Shown here piece by piece: positions 1 to 10,153 of a stretch of DNA of 64,000 nt. The stretch covers positions 1 to 64,000 of the forward strand of contig JAHHQX010000004.1 of NCBI GenBank assembly GCA_020026155.1. The letters run 5' to 3'. Both the position numbers and the translations under genes were made by a program. The notes under the pieces were generated by a model. The model was given only the letters and a program-made list of their open reading frames with translations, made no database searches and had not been told where the DNA came from. Numbering within the stretch: position 1 is the stretch's first letter; each line of letters begins with the position of its first letter. The DNA is from Actinobacillus sp. Lineage in GTDB: Bacteria > Pseudomonadota > Gammaproteobacteria > Enterobacterales > Pasteurellaceae.

Positions 1-53
1 TTGTGACCCCAACATTATGAGTGTTGTGCTCTAACCAGCTGAGCTACATAGCC
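1..53 (-). tRNA. tRNA-Met(CAT), cut by window edge
   Basis: The 5' part of an elongator methionine tRNA on the minus strand. It matches the complete copy at 363-439, including the anticodon stem-loop with CAT. The 3' part lies outside the window. It is the last visible gene of a Met-Leu-Gln-Gln-Met transcript, the order of the start of the E. coli metT operon. Confidence 0.93.
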
Positions 54-73
54 ATTTTATATTTTAAACAATA

Positions 74-148
74 TGGCTGGGGTACAAGGATTCGAACCTT
101 GGAATGCTGAGATCAAAACCCAGTGCCTTACCGCTTGGCGATACCCCA
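74..148 (-). tRNA. tRNA-Gln(TTG)
   Basis: A 75-nt cloverleaf on the minus strand. The acceptor stem TGGGGTA pairs with TACCCCA, the anticodon loop is TTTTGAT (anticodon TTG), the T-arm is GGTTCGAATCC, and CCA is encoded. It is almost identical to the copy at 178-252, so the pair is a recent or gene-converted tandem duplication. Confidence 0.96.
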
Positions 149-177
149 TCCGAAGATATTGTGTTGTCATTTTATAG

Positions 178-252
178 TGGCTGGGGTACAAGGATTCGAA
201 CCTTGGAATGCTGAGATCAAAACCCAGTGCCTTACCGCTTGGCGATACCCCA
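178..252 (-). tRNA. tRNA-Gln(TTG), second copy
   Basis: A 75-nt tRNA with anticodon TTG and encoded CCA, the same as the copy at 74-148. It lies between tRNA-Leu(TAG) upstream and the other tRNA-Gln downstream in one minus-strand transcript. Confidence 0.96.
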
Positions 253-274
253 ATCAGGAAAGTGTTGTTTAAAA

Positions 275-359
275 TGGTGCGGAACGAGGGACTTGAACCC
301 ACACACCTCTCGGCGCCAGAACCTAAATCTGGTGCGTCTACCAATTTCGCCAGTTCCGC
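275..359 (-). tRNA. tRNA-Leu(TAG)
   Basis: An 85-nt class II tRNA with a long variable arm. The acceptor stem GCGGAAC pairs with GTTCCGC, the anticodon loop contains TAG, and CCA is encoded. It lies three bases downstream of the upstream tRNA-Met, so the two are processed from one transcript. Confidence 0.96.
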
Positions 360-362
360 AAA

Positions 363-439
363 TGGTGGCTATGACGAGATTCGAACTTGTGACCCCAACA
401 TTATGAGTGTTGTGCTCTAACCAGCTGAGCTACATAGCC
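363..439 (-). tRNA. tRNA-Met(CAT), elongator
   Basis: A 77-nt tRNA starting GGCTATG, with the D-arm TAGCTCAG, anticodon CAT inside ACTCATAAT, and encoded CCA. It resembles the E. coli elongator Met tRNA rather than initiator tRNA. It is the first gene of the minus-strand tRNA operon, about 40 bases from the promoter. Confidence 0.96.
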
Positions 440-479
440 ATTTGCTTTATTGCGTTGCCTCATCAGCGTTGCGGGGTGC

Positions 480-508
480 ATTATGCTGATATGAGCCCCT
501 CTCGTCAA
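480..508 (-). promoter_or_regulatory. tRNA operon promoter
   Basis: On the minus strand TTGACG (503-508) is followed after exactly 17 bases by CATAAT (480-485) and then a GC-rich GCACCCC discriminator. This is the usual layout of a strong, stringently controlled sigma-70 promoter for stable RNA. It would start transcription just ahead of the tRNA-Met at 439. Confidence 0.8.
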
Positions 509-790
509 CTATTTTTTTGTAAAAATTACATTTTTTTGTTTGTTCGCATATAGAACAAACAATTTGAATTAAATGTGATCTTTTTGTGATGGAAAAATGG
601 CATGCTTTTTTAAATTTTTTACAACATTATGAAAAAATTAAGAATATTCATTCTATGTTGTTTTACATATACGAATAAATTTTTAATAAAAATTGTTAAA
701 AAGTGCACTATTTTATTTTAAATAGAAAATCTTTTATAATTGTTCGCATTTTTAACAACTCAAACAATAGAAAATTTTAAAGAGGTTATC
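509..790. other. AT-rich divergent intergenic region
   Basis: About 280 bases without a gene between the tRNA promoter and fabZ. It holds an 8-bp inverted repeat GTTTGTTC/GAACAAAC at 538-560 with a 7-base loop and no T-run, so an operator-like site is more likely than a terminator. A TATAAT hexamer at 735-740 is a plausible fabZ -10 box, without a convincing -35. Confidence 0.5.
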
Positions 791-1252
791 GTGACAATTA
801 CCACACAAGAAAACCACGTTATTGAAGCAAATGAATTAATGAAGTATTTACCGCACCGTTATCCATTTTTGCTCGTTGATCGTGTTGTAGCGTACGAAGA
901 AGGTAAATCATTACGCGCAATTAAAAACATTAGTGTGAATGAACCATGCTTTACAGGGCATTTCCCTAATGAACCGATTTTCCCTGGCGTGCTTATTCTA
1001 GAATCTCTTGCGCAGGCATCAGGCATTTTGGCGTGTTTAACAAATGGTAAATTAGATAACGAGCTTTATTACTACGCAGGAATTGACAATGCACGTTTTA
1101 AACGTCCTGTTGTGCCTGGTGATCAACTTGTTTTAGATATCACTTACACCAAAGAACGTCGTGGTATTTCTGTTTTCCACGCATGCGCAAGTGTAAATGG
1201 TGAATTAGCTTGTGAAGCAGACTTAATGTGTGCACGTCGTAAAAAAGCATAA
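791..1252 (+). CDS. fabZ: 3-hydroxyacyl-ACP dehydratase FabZ
   Basis: Dehydrates 3-hydroxyacyl-ACP to trans-2-enoyl-ACP in cytoplasmic fatty acid elongation. The 153-residue hotdog protein has the family signature [11 protein letters not shown] with His57 and Glu71 as the catalytic pair. I chose the GTG at 791, preceded by AAAGAGG, over an upstream in-frame start at 740, because it gives the usual length and an N-terminus leading straight into [16 protein letters not shown]. It is followed after 9 bases by lpxA, the arrangement that balances fatty acid and lipid A synthesis over the shared 3-hydroxymyristoyl-ACP pool. lpxD is absent upstream, as in H. influenzae. Confidence 0.96.
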   Translation: MTITTQENHVIEANELMKYLPHRYPFLLVDRVVAYEEGKSLRAIKNISVNEPCFTGHFPNEPIFPGVLILESLAQASGILACLTNGKLDNELYYYAGIDNARFKRPVVPGDQLVLDITYTKERRGISVFHACASVNGELACEADLMCARRKKA

Positions 1253-1261
1253 GGTAGGTGT

Positions 1262-2056
1262 ATGGAATTAATTCATCCAACAGCGCAAATTCATCCTACA
1301 AGTATTGTAGAAGAAGGCGCGAAAATTGGCGAAAATGTTAAAATCGGTCCTTTTTGTGTAATTGGAAAAAATGTTGAGATCGGAAAAGGTACGGTTCTTC
1401 ATTCGCACATTGTTGTAAATGGACATACCACTATCGGTGAAGATAATGAAATTTTCCAATTTGCGTCAATTGGCGAAGTTAACCAAGATCTAAAATATAA
1501 AGGCGAAGATACGAAAACGATCATTGGTGATCGTAACCGTATTCGTGAAAGCGTGACAATTCACCGCGGAACCGTGCAAGGTGGTGGGGTGACTCGCGTA
1601 GGTGATGATAATCTATTTATGATTAATTCTCATATCGCACATGATTGCCAAATTAAAAACCGTTGTATTTTAGCGAATAACGCGACATTAGCAGGGCATG
1701 TAGAATTAGATGACTTTGTCATTGTGGGCGGTATGTCTGCAATTCACCAGTTTGTTATTATTGGTGCGCACGTAATGCTTGGTGGCGGTTCAATGGTTAG
1801 CCAAGATGTACCACCATATGTTGTGGCACAAGGAAACCATGCACGTCCATTTGGTGTAAATATCGAAGGATTAAAACGTCGTGGTTTTGATAAACAAACG
1901 TTACGTGATATTCGCAATGTGTATAAATTGATTTATCGTAGTGGTAAGACAATTGAAGAAGTTATGCCGGAAATTGAACAATACGCAAAACAAGATAGTG
2001 CAATCAGTTTTTTCCTAGATTTCTTTAAACGTTCTACGCGCGGAATCATTCGTTAA
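1262..2056 (+). CDS. lpxA: UDP-N-acetylglucosamine acyltransferase LpxA
   Basis: First step of lipid A synthesis: transfer of a 3-hydroxyacyl chain from ACP to the 3-OH of UDP-GlcNAc, in the cytoplasm. The 264 residues (E. coli 262) consist of left-handed beta-helix hexapeptide repeats from about residue 4 to 190 (for example [14 protein letters not shown]), followed by a helical C-terminal domain. The SHIAHDC segment near residue 123-129 carries the catalytic histidine. It is co-transcribed with fabZ, and a hairpin follows before lpxB. Confidence 0.97.
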   Translation: MELIHPTAQIHPTSIVEEGAKIGENVKIGPFCVIGKNVEIGKGTVLHSHIVVNGHTTIGEDNEIFQFASIGEVNQDLKYKGEDTKTIIGDRNRIRESVTIHRGTVQGGGVTRVGDDNLFMINSHIAHDCQIKNRCILANNATLAGHVELDDFVIVGGMSAIHQFVIIGAHVMLGGGSMVSQDVPPYVVAQGNHARPFGVNIEGLKRRGFDKQTLRDIRNVYKLIYRSGKTIEEVMPEIEQYAKQDSAISFFLDFFKRSTRGIIR

Positions 2057-2087
2057 TATTACGCCCCGATTTTCGGAATATTTTATG

Positions 2088-2116
2088 ACACCGCGTCTTA
2101 GTATGCGGTGTTTTTT
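2088..2116 (+). terminator. hairpin between lpxA and lpxB
   Basis: ACACCGC (2088-2094) pairs with GCGGTGT (2105-2111) and a T6 run follows, so it looks like an intrinsic terminator or attenuator inside the fabZ-lpxA-lpxB-rnhB cluster. Whether lpxB is reached by readthrough or has its own promoter cannot be told from sequence. A copy of the GGGGCGT dispersed motif lies just upstream (2058-2080, reverse). Confidence 0.7.
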
Positions 2117-2130
2117 ATTATGAGGAAAGT

Positions 2131-3294
2131 ATGCAAAAAGATAATCCAACCATTGGACTTGTTGCGGGAGAAATTTCTGGCGATATGCTTGGTGGCGCCC
2201 TGATTAAAGCCTTAAAAGAAGAATATCCAAACGCAAAATTCGTCGGCATTTGCGGTGATAAAATGCAGGCAGAAGGTGCGGAAACGTGGGTAAACATGGA
2301 AGAAATCGCCGTAATGGGATTGGCGGAAATTTTAAGTCATTTACCGCGCTTATTGAAAATTCGCAAACAAGTAACAGAACGCTTAATTGCTGAAAAACCA
2401 GATATTTTTGTTGGTATTGATGCGCCTGAATTCAATCTATACGTTGAAGAAAAATTAAAACAGAGTGGGATTAAAACGATCCATTATGTGAGCCCAAGCG
2501 TGTGGGCGTGGCGTCAAAAACGTGTGCATAAAATTGGACGAGCAACCGATCTTGTTTTGGCATTTTTACCATTTGAAAAAGCATTCTACGATAAGTTTAA
2601 TGTACCGTGTCAGTTTATTGGGCATAGTATGGCGGATCAAATTCCATTAAAACCGGATGTAGTGGCTGCAGCAAAAACATTAAATATTGATCCAAATCAG
2701 ACTTATCTCACTATTTTACCGGGGAGTCGTGGTTCAGAAGTAGGCTTTTTAAGCGCACCTTTCTTAAAAACGGCATTATTATTAAAAAAACAATATCCGA
2801 ATCTACAGTTTTTAGTGCCATTAGCAAATGCAAAACGCCGTGCGCAATTTGAAAAAATTAAGGCAGAGATTGCACCTGATCTTCCAATGATTTTGTTAGA
2901 TGGTCATGCACGTGAGGCGATGCAAGTTGCTAGAGCAACCCTATTAGCATCGGGAACGGCCTCATTGGAGGCAATGCTATGTAAATCACCAATGGTGGTG
3001 GGGTACAAAATGAAACCGTTAACCTATTGGTTAGCAAAAAAATTGGTTAAAACACCCTATATTTCCTTACCTAATTTATTGGCAAATGCACCGATTGTGC
3101 CAGAATTAATCCAACACGATTGTGAACCTCAAAAACTCGCAGATGCCTTATCAGTTTATTTAAGTGATGCGCCAGAAGCGATTGAAAAGCGTGAGAAGCT
3201 GGTGACTCAGTTTACTGAGTTACACGATTACATCCGTTGTGATGCGGATAAACAAGCCGCGATGGCGGTAAAACAATTACTAGAAAGAGAATAA
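2131..3294 (+). CDS. lpxB: lipid-A-disaccharide synthase LpxB
   Basis: Condenses UDP-2,3-diacylglucosamine with lipid X to form the beta-1,6 disaccharide of lipid A at the inner face of the membrane (glycosyltransferase family 19). The 387 residues align over full length with the family: the N-terminal [10 protein letters not shown] loop, the [11 protein letters not shown] segment near residue 125, and the nucleotide-binding C-terminal part with LPGSRGSEV and SGTASLEA. The RBS GAGGAAAG precedes the ATG. It is separated by only 3 bases from rnhB, as in H. influenzae. Confidence 0.97.
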   Translation: MQKDNPTIGLVAGEISGDMLGGALIKALKEEYPNAKFVGICGDKMQAEGAETWVNMEEIAVMGLAEILSHLPRLLKIRKQVTERLIAEKPDIFVGIDAPEFNLYVEEKLKQSGIKTIHYVSPSVWAWRQKRVHKIGRATDLVLAFLPFEKAFYDKFNVPCQFIGHSMADQIPLKPDVVAAAKTLNIDPNQTYLTILPGSRGSEVGFLSAPFLKTALLLKKQYPNLQFLVPLANAKRRAQFEKIKAEIAPDLPMILLDGHAREAMQVARATLLASGTASLEAMLCKSPMVVGYKMKPLTYWLAKKLVKTPYISLPNLLANAPIVPELIQHDCEPQKLADALSVYLSDAPEAIEKREKLVTQFTELHDYIRCDADKQAAMAVKQLLERE

Positions 3295-3297
3295 AAC

Positions 3298-3885
3298 GTG
3301 GAAGAAATTATTTATCCAAATGTGCAATTTATTGCTGGGGTGGACGAAGTTGGACGTGGTCCGCTTGTCGGAAATGTTGTTACCGCTGCAGTAATTTTAG
3401 ATCCGACCAATCCGATAGAAGGACTTAAAGACAGTAAAAAATTAAGTGAAAAAAAACGCGATGCGTTAGCGGAGGAAATCAAACAAAAAGCGCTAGCGTG
3501 GAGTATTGGTTATGCTACGCCAGAAGAAATTGATGAACTTAATATTCTGCATGCTACGATGTTAGCCATGCAACGTGCCGTACAAGGACTAAAAATCACA
3601 CCTGAATTTGTGTTTGTCGATGGTAACCGTGTTCCTGAATTATCCATGCCTGCGCAAGCAGTGGTAAAAGGGGATGATCGTGTATCAGAAATTAGTGCAG
3701 CTTCTATTTTAGCCAAAGTGGCACGTGATGCAGAGATGTACGCATTAGATGAAAAACATCCAGAATACGGTTTTGCTAAACACAAAGGCTATCCTACAAA
3801 ATTACACTTTGAAAAGCTCGCAGAATATGGCATTTTACCAGAGCATAGAAAGAGTTTTGGACCTGTCAAAAAATACGTGAAATAG
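3298..3885 (+). CDS. rnhB: ribonuclease HII
   Basis: Removes ribonucleotides and RNA-DNA junctions from DNA. The 195-residue protein (E. coli 198) has the N-terminal [12 protein letters not shown] signature with metal ligands Asp16 and Glu17, the DSKKL motif, VDGN with the third acidic residue, and the [14 protein letters not shown] segment. The start is a GTG placed 3 bases after lpxB. The upstream AATAAAACG gives no good Shine-Dalgarno, which fits translational coupling to lpxB. Confidence 0.96.
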   Translation: MEEIIYPNVQFIAGVDEVGRGPLVGNVVTAAVILDPTNPIEGLKDSKKLSEKKRDALAEEIKQKALAWSIGYATPEEIDELNILHATMLAMQRAVQGLKITPEFVFVDGNRVPELSMPAQAVVKGDDRVSEISAASILAKVARDAEMYALDEKHPEYGFAKHKGYPTKLHFEKLAEYGILPEHRKSFGPVKKYVK

Positions 3886-3911
3886 CTTTATAAAACACTG
3901 GGAGGCAATCT

Positions 3912-5762
3912 ATGCTCGCCATGTTACAAGGTTGGAATTATTCACTCATTTTAACGTTAATATTCCTTGTTATTGCCATTTTTTTATTTTTGCAAAATAA
4001 AATTCGCATGGATGTTGTCGCATTGTTGGTCATGTTGGCTTTCAGTGTTTCTGGTATTTTAACTTTACCTGAGGTTTTTGCTGGCTTTAGTGATGCCAAT
4101 ATTATTCTTATCGCGTTATTATTCGTGGTAGGTGAGGGACTTATTCGAACTGGCGTGGCTTATTCCGTCAGTGAATGGTTATTACGGCGTGCTAAAAACA
4201 GTGAAACACGCGTACTAATTTTACTTATGCTTGCTGTCGCTGGGCTCGGCGCCTTCATGAGTTCTACGGGGGTTGTCGCGATATTTATCCCCGTTGTCTT
4301 GCTAATTTGTCGAAAAATGCATATTTCTCCACGTAGATTAATGATGCCACTTAGCATGGCTGCTTTAATTAGTGGAATGCTGACTCTCATTGCCACGCCC
4401 CCAAATCTTATTGTAAATGCTGAGCTGCTACGCCTTACTCATCAACGTCTTTCCTTTTTCTCCTTCACGCCAATTGGCATTGTTATTTTATTTATCGGCA
4501 TTTTTTATATGCTTTTTGCTAGACGTTATCTCGGCGATGATCTTTCTTCTGAAGAAAGTGACTCACATTTTTCTATCCACGATTTAATTGCGGAATATCG
4601 CATTACCGATCAAATGCGACGTGTAGTTGTCCGTGAAGATTCAGATTTTATTGGATATCCTATCGAAGAATTAGGACTGCGATCTCAGTTTGGCATCAAT
4701 GTCATTGCGATAGAACGTTGGAAAAGATTACGTTCTACATTACATGTTGAAGGGATTGGTAAAATGGAAATTCATACAAAAGATATTTTACTTGTCGATA
4801 TTAGCCATCCCAATCTAGATTTTACGTCTTTTTGTCAAACGCATGATCTTGTGCCTGCTGAATTATCAAGTGCACACTTTAATCAACAAAGTCGCTTATT
4901 AGGTATGGTTGAAATTACGCCAGTTCCTGATAGTCCCTATATTGGGCAGCCTATTAGTGAACTGCATTTACGCTCTCGTTATGGCGTAAATATTATAGGA
5001 ATTAAACGCAATGGTGAAATTGTCGTAGCAGATCTTATGCAAGAACATTTGCAACGTGGGGATATTTTATTAGTGGTGGGCGCGTGGAAGCTGATTGAAA
5101 AAATGCGCCAAAATACCAAGAATTTCTTTATGCTTGATTTTCCAGAAGAAATTGAACAAGCTGCACCTGCCCTCAGTCAGGCACCTTATGCTTTATTCTC
5201 CATTGCGGTGATGGTGTTTTTAATGGTTTTTGGCGTGGTGCCCAATGTAATAGCTGCTTTAATTTGCTGTTTAATGCTTGCAAAATTTGGATGTATCGAC
5301 GCGAAATCTGCTTATCAGTCTTTGCAATGGTCAAGTTTGATCCTTATTATAGGTATGATGCCATTTGCACTGGCTCTGCAAAAAACAGGTGGAATAGATT
5401 TTATTGTTGATAAATTACTTATTTTTGCTGGAGAGTGGCATATGCATGCCCTTTTAATGATATTATTTATCACCTGCGCGCTCGTGGGATTATTTATTTC
5501 AAATACGGCAACCGCGATTTTAATTTCGCCGATTGCTGTCGAGATGGCGATTCATTTAAATGTTTCTCCAGTCCCTTTTGTCATGGTGGTGGCCATTGCT
5601 GCATCAAGCGCATTTATGACGCCTATTTCATCGCCAGTAAACACGATGGTAATGGGACTTGGTAATTATAAATTCAGTGATTTTATGAAAATAGGTGTGC
5701 CTTTTACCGTACTCGTAATGCTAGTGACGGTATTGCTTGTGCCTGTTTTATTTCCATTTTGA
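3912..5762 (+). CDS. SLC13-family permease with two RCK_C domains (YfbS-like)
   Basis: A 616-residue inner-membrane transporter of the divalent anion/sodium symporter (SLC13, ArsB/NhaD) superfamily. Two membrane halves (about 1-215 and 425-616) flank a cytoplasmic insert with two TrkA-C/RCK_C domains (about 240-320 and 325-400), seen as the repeated pattern 'IGYPIEELGLRSQFGINVIAIER' split by 'GQPISELHLRSRYGVNIIGIKR'. This is the architecture and length of E. coli YfbS, whose substrate is uncertain. RBS GGGAGG precedes the ATG. mog follows after 12 bases, so the two are probably co-transcribed. Confidence 0.88.
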   Translation: MLAMLQGWNYSLILTLIFLVIAIFLFLQNKIRMDVVALLVMLAFSVSGILTLPEVFAGFSDANIILIALLFVVGEGLIRTGVAYSVSEWLLRRAKNSETRVLILLMLAVAGLGAFMSSTGVVAIFIPVVLLICRKMHISPRRLMMPLSMAALISGMLTLIATPPNLIVNAELLRLTHQRLSFFSFTPIGIVILFIGIFYMLFARRYLGDDLSSEESDSHFSIHDLIAEYRITDQMRRVVVREDSDFIGYPIEELGLRSQFGINVIAIERWKRLRSTLHVEGIGKMEIHTKDILLVDISHPNLDFTSFCQTHDLVPAELSSAHFNQQSRLLGMVEITPVPDSPYIGQPISELHLRSRYGVNIIGIKRNGEIVVADLMQEHLQRGDILLVVGAWKLIEKMRQNTKNFFMLDFPEEIEQAAPALSQAPYALFSIAVMVFLMVFGVVPNVIAALICCLMLAKFGCIDAKSAYQSLQWSSLILIIGMMPFALALQKTGGIDFIVDKLLIFAGEWHMHALLMILFITCALVGLFISNTATAILISPIAVEMAIHLNVSPVPFVMVVAIAASSAFMTPISSPVNTMVMGLGNYKFSDFMKIGVPFTVLVMLVTVLLVPVLFPF

Positions 5763-5774
5763 TTAGGAGATATT

Positions 5775-6706
<932 letters not shown>

Positions 6707-6716
6707 CATTTTATAT

Positions 6717-6766
6717 ACGCCCCAATTTTCAAAAAATTTTATGAAAATTGGGGCGTAATTGTTTTT
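6717..6766 (+). terminator. glnB terminator built from two copies of the dispersed motif
   Basis: ACGCCCCAATTTTC (6717-6730) pairs perfectly with GAAAATTGGGGCGT (6743-6756) around an AT-rich loop, followed by AATTGTTTTT. The 14-bp arms are inverted copies of a motif found elsewhere in the window, much as paired uptake sequences form terminators in Haemophilus. Confidence 0.85.
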
Positions 6767-6898
6767 AATGAAAATAGATCTTATTTAACTTGTGCAAAAT
6801 CAAGGATATTTTTTATATAAATGGCAAAATAATGACTTAGCAAGGACGCAATTTTATTTATAATAACACTTTAGGATTATATTATTTTGAGGCGCTGT

Positions 6899-7321
6899 AT
6901 GGGAATTTGGAAAAAAGAAATTAACCTAGATAAATTAAATCAAAGTTGTGCAGATTGTGCAGTTTCTCACTTAGGTATTCGTTTTACGAACTATGGGGAT
7001 GATTGGCTAGAGGCAGAAATGCCAATTACAGAAAAAACAACACAACCAATGGGCTGGTTACATGGCGGTATTTCTTGTGCCTTGGCCGAAACCGTGGGTT
7101 CAGCAGCAGGATTTTATTGTGTTGAAGAACCGAATGTGACTGTCGGGGCGGAAATTAACGCAAGTCACCTGCGCCCAATGAAAAAAGGGGATGTAGCACG
7201 TGCGGTAGCGACACCGCTTAAATTAGGCAATAAATTACATGTTTGGCAAATTGATATCTTAAATTCTGAAAATAAACTTTGCTGTCGTTCGCGTTTAACT
7301 TTATCGGTAATTGAGCCATGA
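6899..7321 (+). CDS. hotdog-fold acyl-CoA thioesterase (HI1161/YdiI family)
   Basis: A 140-residue PaaI-type thioesterase of the group that includes H. influenzae HI1161 and E. coli MenI/YdiI. The MGWLHGGISCALAETVGS segment carries the family His55 and the catalytic Glu64. E. coli MenI hydrolyses 1,4-dihydroxy-2-naphthoyl-CoA in menaquinone synthesis, but I cannot assign the substrate here with certainty. I chose ATG 6899, with GAGGCG just upstream, over a TTG at 6887. It overlaps hemH by ATGA, so the two genes are translationally coupled. Confidence 0.9.
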   Translation: MGIWKKEINLDKLNQSCADCAVSHLGIRFTNYGDDWLEAEMPITEKTTQPMGWLHGGISCALAETVGSAAGFYCVEEPNVTVGAEINASHLRPMKKGDVARAVATPLKLGNKLHVWQIDILNSENKLCCRSRLTLSVIEP

Positions 7322-8286
7322 GTAACAAAATTGGTGTCATTTTAGTAAATTTAGGTTCGCCAGCTGAGGCAACGCCTAAAGCGGTATCCGAGTATTTATG
7401 GCAATTTTTACGCGATAAAAGAGTGGTAGATCTCCCCGCATGGAAATGGTGGCCACTTTTAAAAGCGATTATTTTGCCCCACAGAGCAAAACGCGTTGCA
7501 GAACTTTATCAGCATTCATGGACGGCACAAGGTTCATTATTAATTGCCGTTTCGCAACAACAGCAAAAATTAGTACAACGCTATTTGCGCGAAAAAGGAC
7601 AAGATGTGCAGGTTGAATTGGCAATGACTTATGGTCAACCTAATTTAACCACAGCTGTAGATAATTTAATGCAAGCGAAAGTAGAAAAACTTATCGTTTT
7701 ACCGCTTTTCCCGCAATATAGTAGTACAACTACGGCTGCCGTTTTTGATGCTTTCGTTAACGTTTGGCAAAATCGACGGGATTTACCGCCATTTGAATTT
7801 ATTCATAATTATGCGGATAACCCGGATTATATTCAGGCGCTCGCTCAAACCATTCGTCGTTATTTGAAAGACGATACTTTCCTCTTATTCTCTTATCACG
7901 GTATTCCTTTGCGCTATGAGCAAGAAGGGGATAATTATCGTCATCAATGTGAATTAACCACCCAAAAAGTGATCGATGTGCTGGGATTAGCGCCGAAACA
8001 ATGGGGAATGACGTTTCAATCTCGTTTTGGACGAGAAGAATGGCTTTCGCCTTATACCGATGAATTTATGAAAACTGTACCTAAAGAGGGGGTCCGTAAA
8101 CTCGCGGTAGTATGTCCTGGATTTTCTGCTGATTGTCTGGAAACAGTCGAAGAAATAGCACAAGAAAATCGCCAATATTTTCTCCATCATGGGGGAGAGG
8201 ATTTTCAATATATTCCGGCTCTTAATACCCAACCTGCGCATATTGCAGCATTAGGCAATCTTATTCTAAAAAAATGCGAGGCATAG
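7318..8286 (+). CDS. hemH: ferrochelatase
   Basis: Inserts ferrous iron into protoporphyrin IX, the last step of protoheme synthesis, at the inner face of the membrane. The 322 residues include the conserved LVNLGSP start, the FSYHGIP segment with the catalytic histidine, and CPGFSADCLETVEEI with the conserved glutamate. Unlike H. influenzae, which needs external porphyrin, no statement about the rest of the pathway can be made from this window. It overlaps the thioesterase by 4 bases. Confidence 0.96.
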   Translation: MSNKIGVILVNLGSPAEATPKAVSEYLWQFLRDKRVVDLPAWKWWPLLKAIILPHRAKRVAELYQHSWTAQGSLLIAVSQQQQKLVQRYLREKGQDVQVELAMTYGQPNLTTAVDNLMQAKVEKLIVLPLFPQYSSTTTAAVFDAFVNVWQNRRDLPPFEFIHNYADNPDYIQALAQTIRRYLKDDTFLLFSYHGIPLRYEQEGDNYRHQCELTTQKVIDVLGLAPKQWGMTFQSRFGREEWLSPYTDEFMKTVPKEGVRKLAVVCPGFSADCLETVEEIAQENRQYFLHHGGEDFQYIPALNTQPAHIAALGNLILKKCEA

Positions 8287-8349
8287 CCCTCGCTTTTAGG
8301 ATAACTTGCTGAATTTTATAGCAAACAGATGGGAAGTATTATTTTTTTG

Positions 8350-8377
8350 TTGCAAGGTATAAATAACTTCGTATAAT
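8350..8377 (+). promoter_or_regulatory. tRNA-Leu promoter
   Basis: TTGCAA (8350-8355) and TATAAT (8372-8377) are separated by 16 bases, placed 24 bases ahead of the tRNA-Leu. The -10 box is a consensus match. Confidence 0.7.
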
Positions 8378-8400
8378 AGCCGACATCAAACACCTCCTAT

Positions 8401-8486
8401 GCCTGGGTGGCGAAATTGGTAGACGCAGCGGATTCAAAATCCGCCGGTGAATAACCGTGTCGGTTCGAGTCCGACCCTAGGCACCA
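8401..8486 (+). tRNA. tRNA-Leu(CAA)
   Basis: An 86-nt class II tRNA: acceptor GCCTGGG with CCCTAGGC, D-arm TGGCGAAATTGGTAGACGC, anticodon CAA in GGATTCAAAATCC, a long variable arm, T-arm GGTTCGAGTCC and encoded CCA. It stands alone immediately before the aryl polyene operon. I see no second copy of its 3' end downstream and no integrase, so there is no direct sign that it served as an attachment site. Confidence 0.97.
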
Positions 8487-8592
8487 TCATATTAAGAATT
8501 CCTTATAAATCAACTCCATAGTATATTTAAAAATAGTTAAAAATCATTAATTGTAGTACTATTTAATACTTTTCCATCATTTTGTATAAAAC

Positions 8593-8621
8593 TTGCGTGT
8601 ATTTTCTGATTTTCCTATAAT
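8593..8621 (+). promoter_or_regulatory. aryl polyene operon promoter
   Basis: TTGCGT (8593-8598), a 17-base spacer and a perfect TATAAT (8616-8621), with the first gene starting 40 bases downstream. No other promoter-like site and no terminator was found in the 13 kb that follow, so this probably drives all 17 genes. Confidence 0.7.
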
Positions 8622-8660
8622 CTTGCGCCATTATCTTAAAATACTAAATATGGCGAGTAC

Positions 8661-9407
8661 ATGGGTAAAAATAGTTTAACATTTTGTTTTTCAGTAAAAG
8701 ATTATCAAATTATCACGTCTAAGAATCTAGCCTTAAGCGATTGGCAGCAAGACGAAGAAAAATTTTTGTCGACAGTTGAAGATCGAGATAATTTTACGCC
8801 TACGCTAACGTTTCTTTCCCCATTAAAACGTCGCCGATTGAGTGCGTCAAGCCGCTTATTTTTCCAAGCTGCTTGGGACTTAGTGAATGATAATCCGAAT
8901 ATTCCAGTCGTGTACGCTTCCTTGAACAGTGAAATTAATCGTAGTTTTGAACTTTGGGAAAGCCTTTTGACAAGCGGGGATGTTTCGCCAACATCATTTA
9001 GTTTATCAGTTCATAATGCAATGGTAGGACAGTGGTCTGAGGCACGTAAAGTAACCCAAGAAATGACGGCAATTTCTGCACAAAAAGATAGTTTTGAATT
9101 AGCATTATTAGAGGCATATTTATTGCTTTTAGAAGGGCATTCACAAGTTTTGGTAACGGTTTGTGAATCATTTTTAGATAAAAAATTCCCTGTTAATATC
9201 ACGCGGTTACCATTTGATTATGCGCTTTGTTTATTAGTTGAAGCAGGCGATGACTTTAGATTAATACGACACACTTCCCCGATTTTGTCAGAGGACCATA
9301 CCCAGTTAGATAATGCGACATTGTGGGTAAGTAACATGGCAAAAGGTTGTATGGATTGGCGAAGTGAAGCAAGCAACGGAGGATGCTGGCAGTGGCAGCG
9401 AAATTAG
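8661..9407 (+). CDS. apeC: APE chain length factor-like ketosynthase (ApeC)
   Basis: A 248-residue protein of the short beta-ketoacyl synthase-like family (ketoacyl-synt_2) found at the head of aryl polyene clusters. The signature is the segment FSLSVHNAMVGQWSEARK and the following LALLEAYLLLLEG. There is no ketosynthase active-site cysteine at the equivalent point, so it is expected to be the inactive chain length factor partner of the ketosynthase ApeO (18333-19544). It is the first gene of the operon, and its end overlaps or abuts apeD. Letter assigned by family and by likeness to the E. coli and Xenorhabdus clusters. Confidence 0.82.
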   Translation: MGKNSLTFCFSVKDYQIITSKNLALSDWQQDEEKFLSTVEDRDNFTPTLTFLSPLKRRRLSASSRLFFQAAWDLVNDNPNIPVVYASLNSEINRSFELWESLLTSGDVSPTSFSLSVHNAMVGQWSEARKVTQEMTAISAQKDSFELALLEAYLLLLEGHSQVLVTVCESFLDKKFPVNITRLPFDYALCLLVEAGDDFRLIRHTSPILSEDHTQLDNATLWVSNMAKGCMDWRSEASNGGCWQWQRN

Positions 9408-10141
9408 ACTTTTTACGTCGGTTTTTAGGTACAACCTTTGGTTTTGTAATTTTTGGTGTGGTGGGGGTAGTATCGAAGATTGTTTTGTATAAATATGCAA
9501 AAAATTATCCCAATCATACTTTTGAAGAGCAACAAAAGGCACGCTTAATTGTTAATAAATGTTGGCGTTTTTTTGTAAAGTATCTTACGGTTGCTGGCGT
9601 GTTAGAAGTGGAATATGTTGGATTTGACAAATTAGGACGACCCGGACAACTGGTGATCGCGAATCATCCCTCTCTTCTAGATGTGGTACTGATTTTTAGC
9701 CAAAATGCGAAGTTTAATGTGGTGGTAAAACAAGATCTTTTAAATAACCCCTCGATGAGAACGCAAATTTTATCGTGTGGCTTTTTACCAAATACTCAAT
9801 CCGAAGAATTACTGCATGAATGCGATGATGTGCTAAAAACGCAACCTTTACTTTTATTTGCGGAAGGAACAAGAACGGGCTGGGACGGTATTGTAAAACT
9901 CAATCGCGGGGCAGTTTCTATAGGGTTACGCAGTGCTAAGGTGATTACCCCTATAAAAATTGAAATGTCGCCATTAAATTTTAAGAAAAATCAGCCGTGG
10001 TATAAAATGCCGGCAAAACGGATTAAATATAAATTAACCGTTGGGGAAGATATCGATCCGCAAACGTGGCTTGCAGAAAAGCCACTCCCCATTGCATCAC
10101 GTCGTTTAACGGCTTTTTTAGAACAGTATTTTAATTCTTAA
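9392..10141 (+). CDS. apeD: APE acyltransferase, PlsC/LPLAT type (ApeD)
   Basis: A 249-residue 1-acyl-glycerol-3-phosphate acyltransferase-like protein. NHPSLLDVV is the NHxxxxD catalytic block and FAEGTRTG the second acyl acceptor block. An N-terminal hydrophobic helix (TTFGFVIFGVVGVV) anchors it in the inner membrane. An ATG at 9383 touches the GGAGG at 9378-9382, so the GTG at 9392, 9 bases beyond that sequence, is the better start. In APE clusters such enzymes are thought to help move the polyene acyl chain onto its lipid-like carrier. The substrate is inferred. Confidence 0.82.
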   Translation: MAAKLDFLRRFLGTTFGFVIFGVVGVVSKIVLYKYAKNYPNHTFEEQQKARLIVNKCWRFFVKYLTVAGVLEVEYVGFDKLGRPGQLVIANHPSLLDVVLIFSQNAKFNVVVKQDLLNNPSMRTQILSCGFLPNTQSEELLHECDDVLKTQPLLLFAEGTRTGWDGIVKLNRGAVSIGLRSAKVITPIKIEMSPLNFKKNQPWYKMPAKRIKYKLTVGEDIDPQTWLAEKPLPIASRRLTAFLEQYFNS

Positions 10142-10153
10142 TAAGGAAATAGT

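Noticed and set aside
440..790. AT-rich stretch as a replication origin
   Set aside because: No DnaA-box cluster or 13-mer series is visible. The composition is explained by a divergent promoter region.
740..790. Longer FabZ start
   Set aside because: The 17 extra residues have no counterpart in the family and the GTG at 791 has a good RBS.
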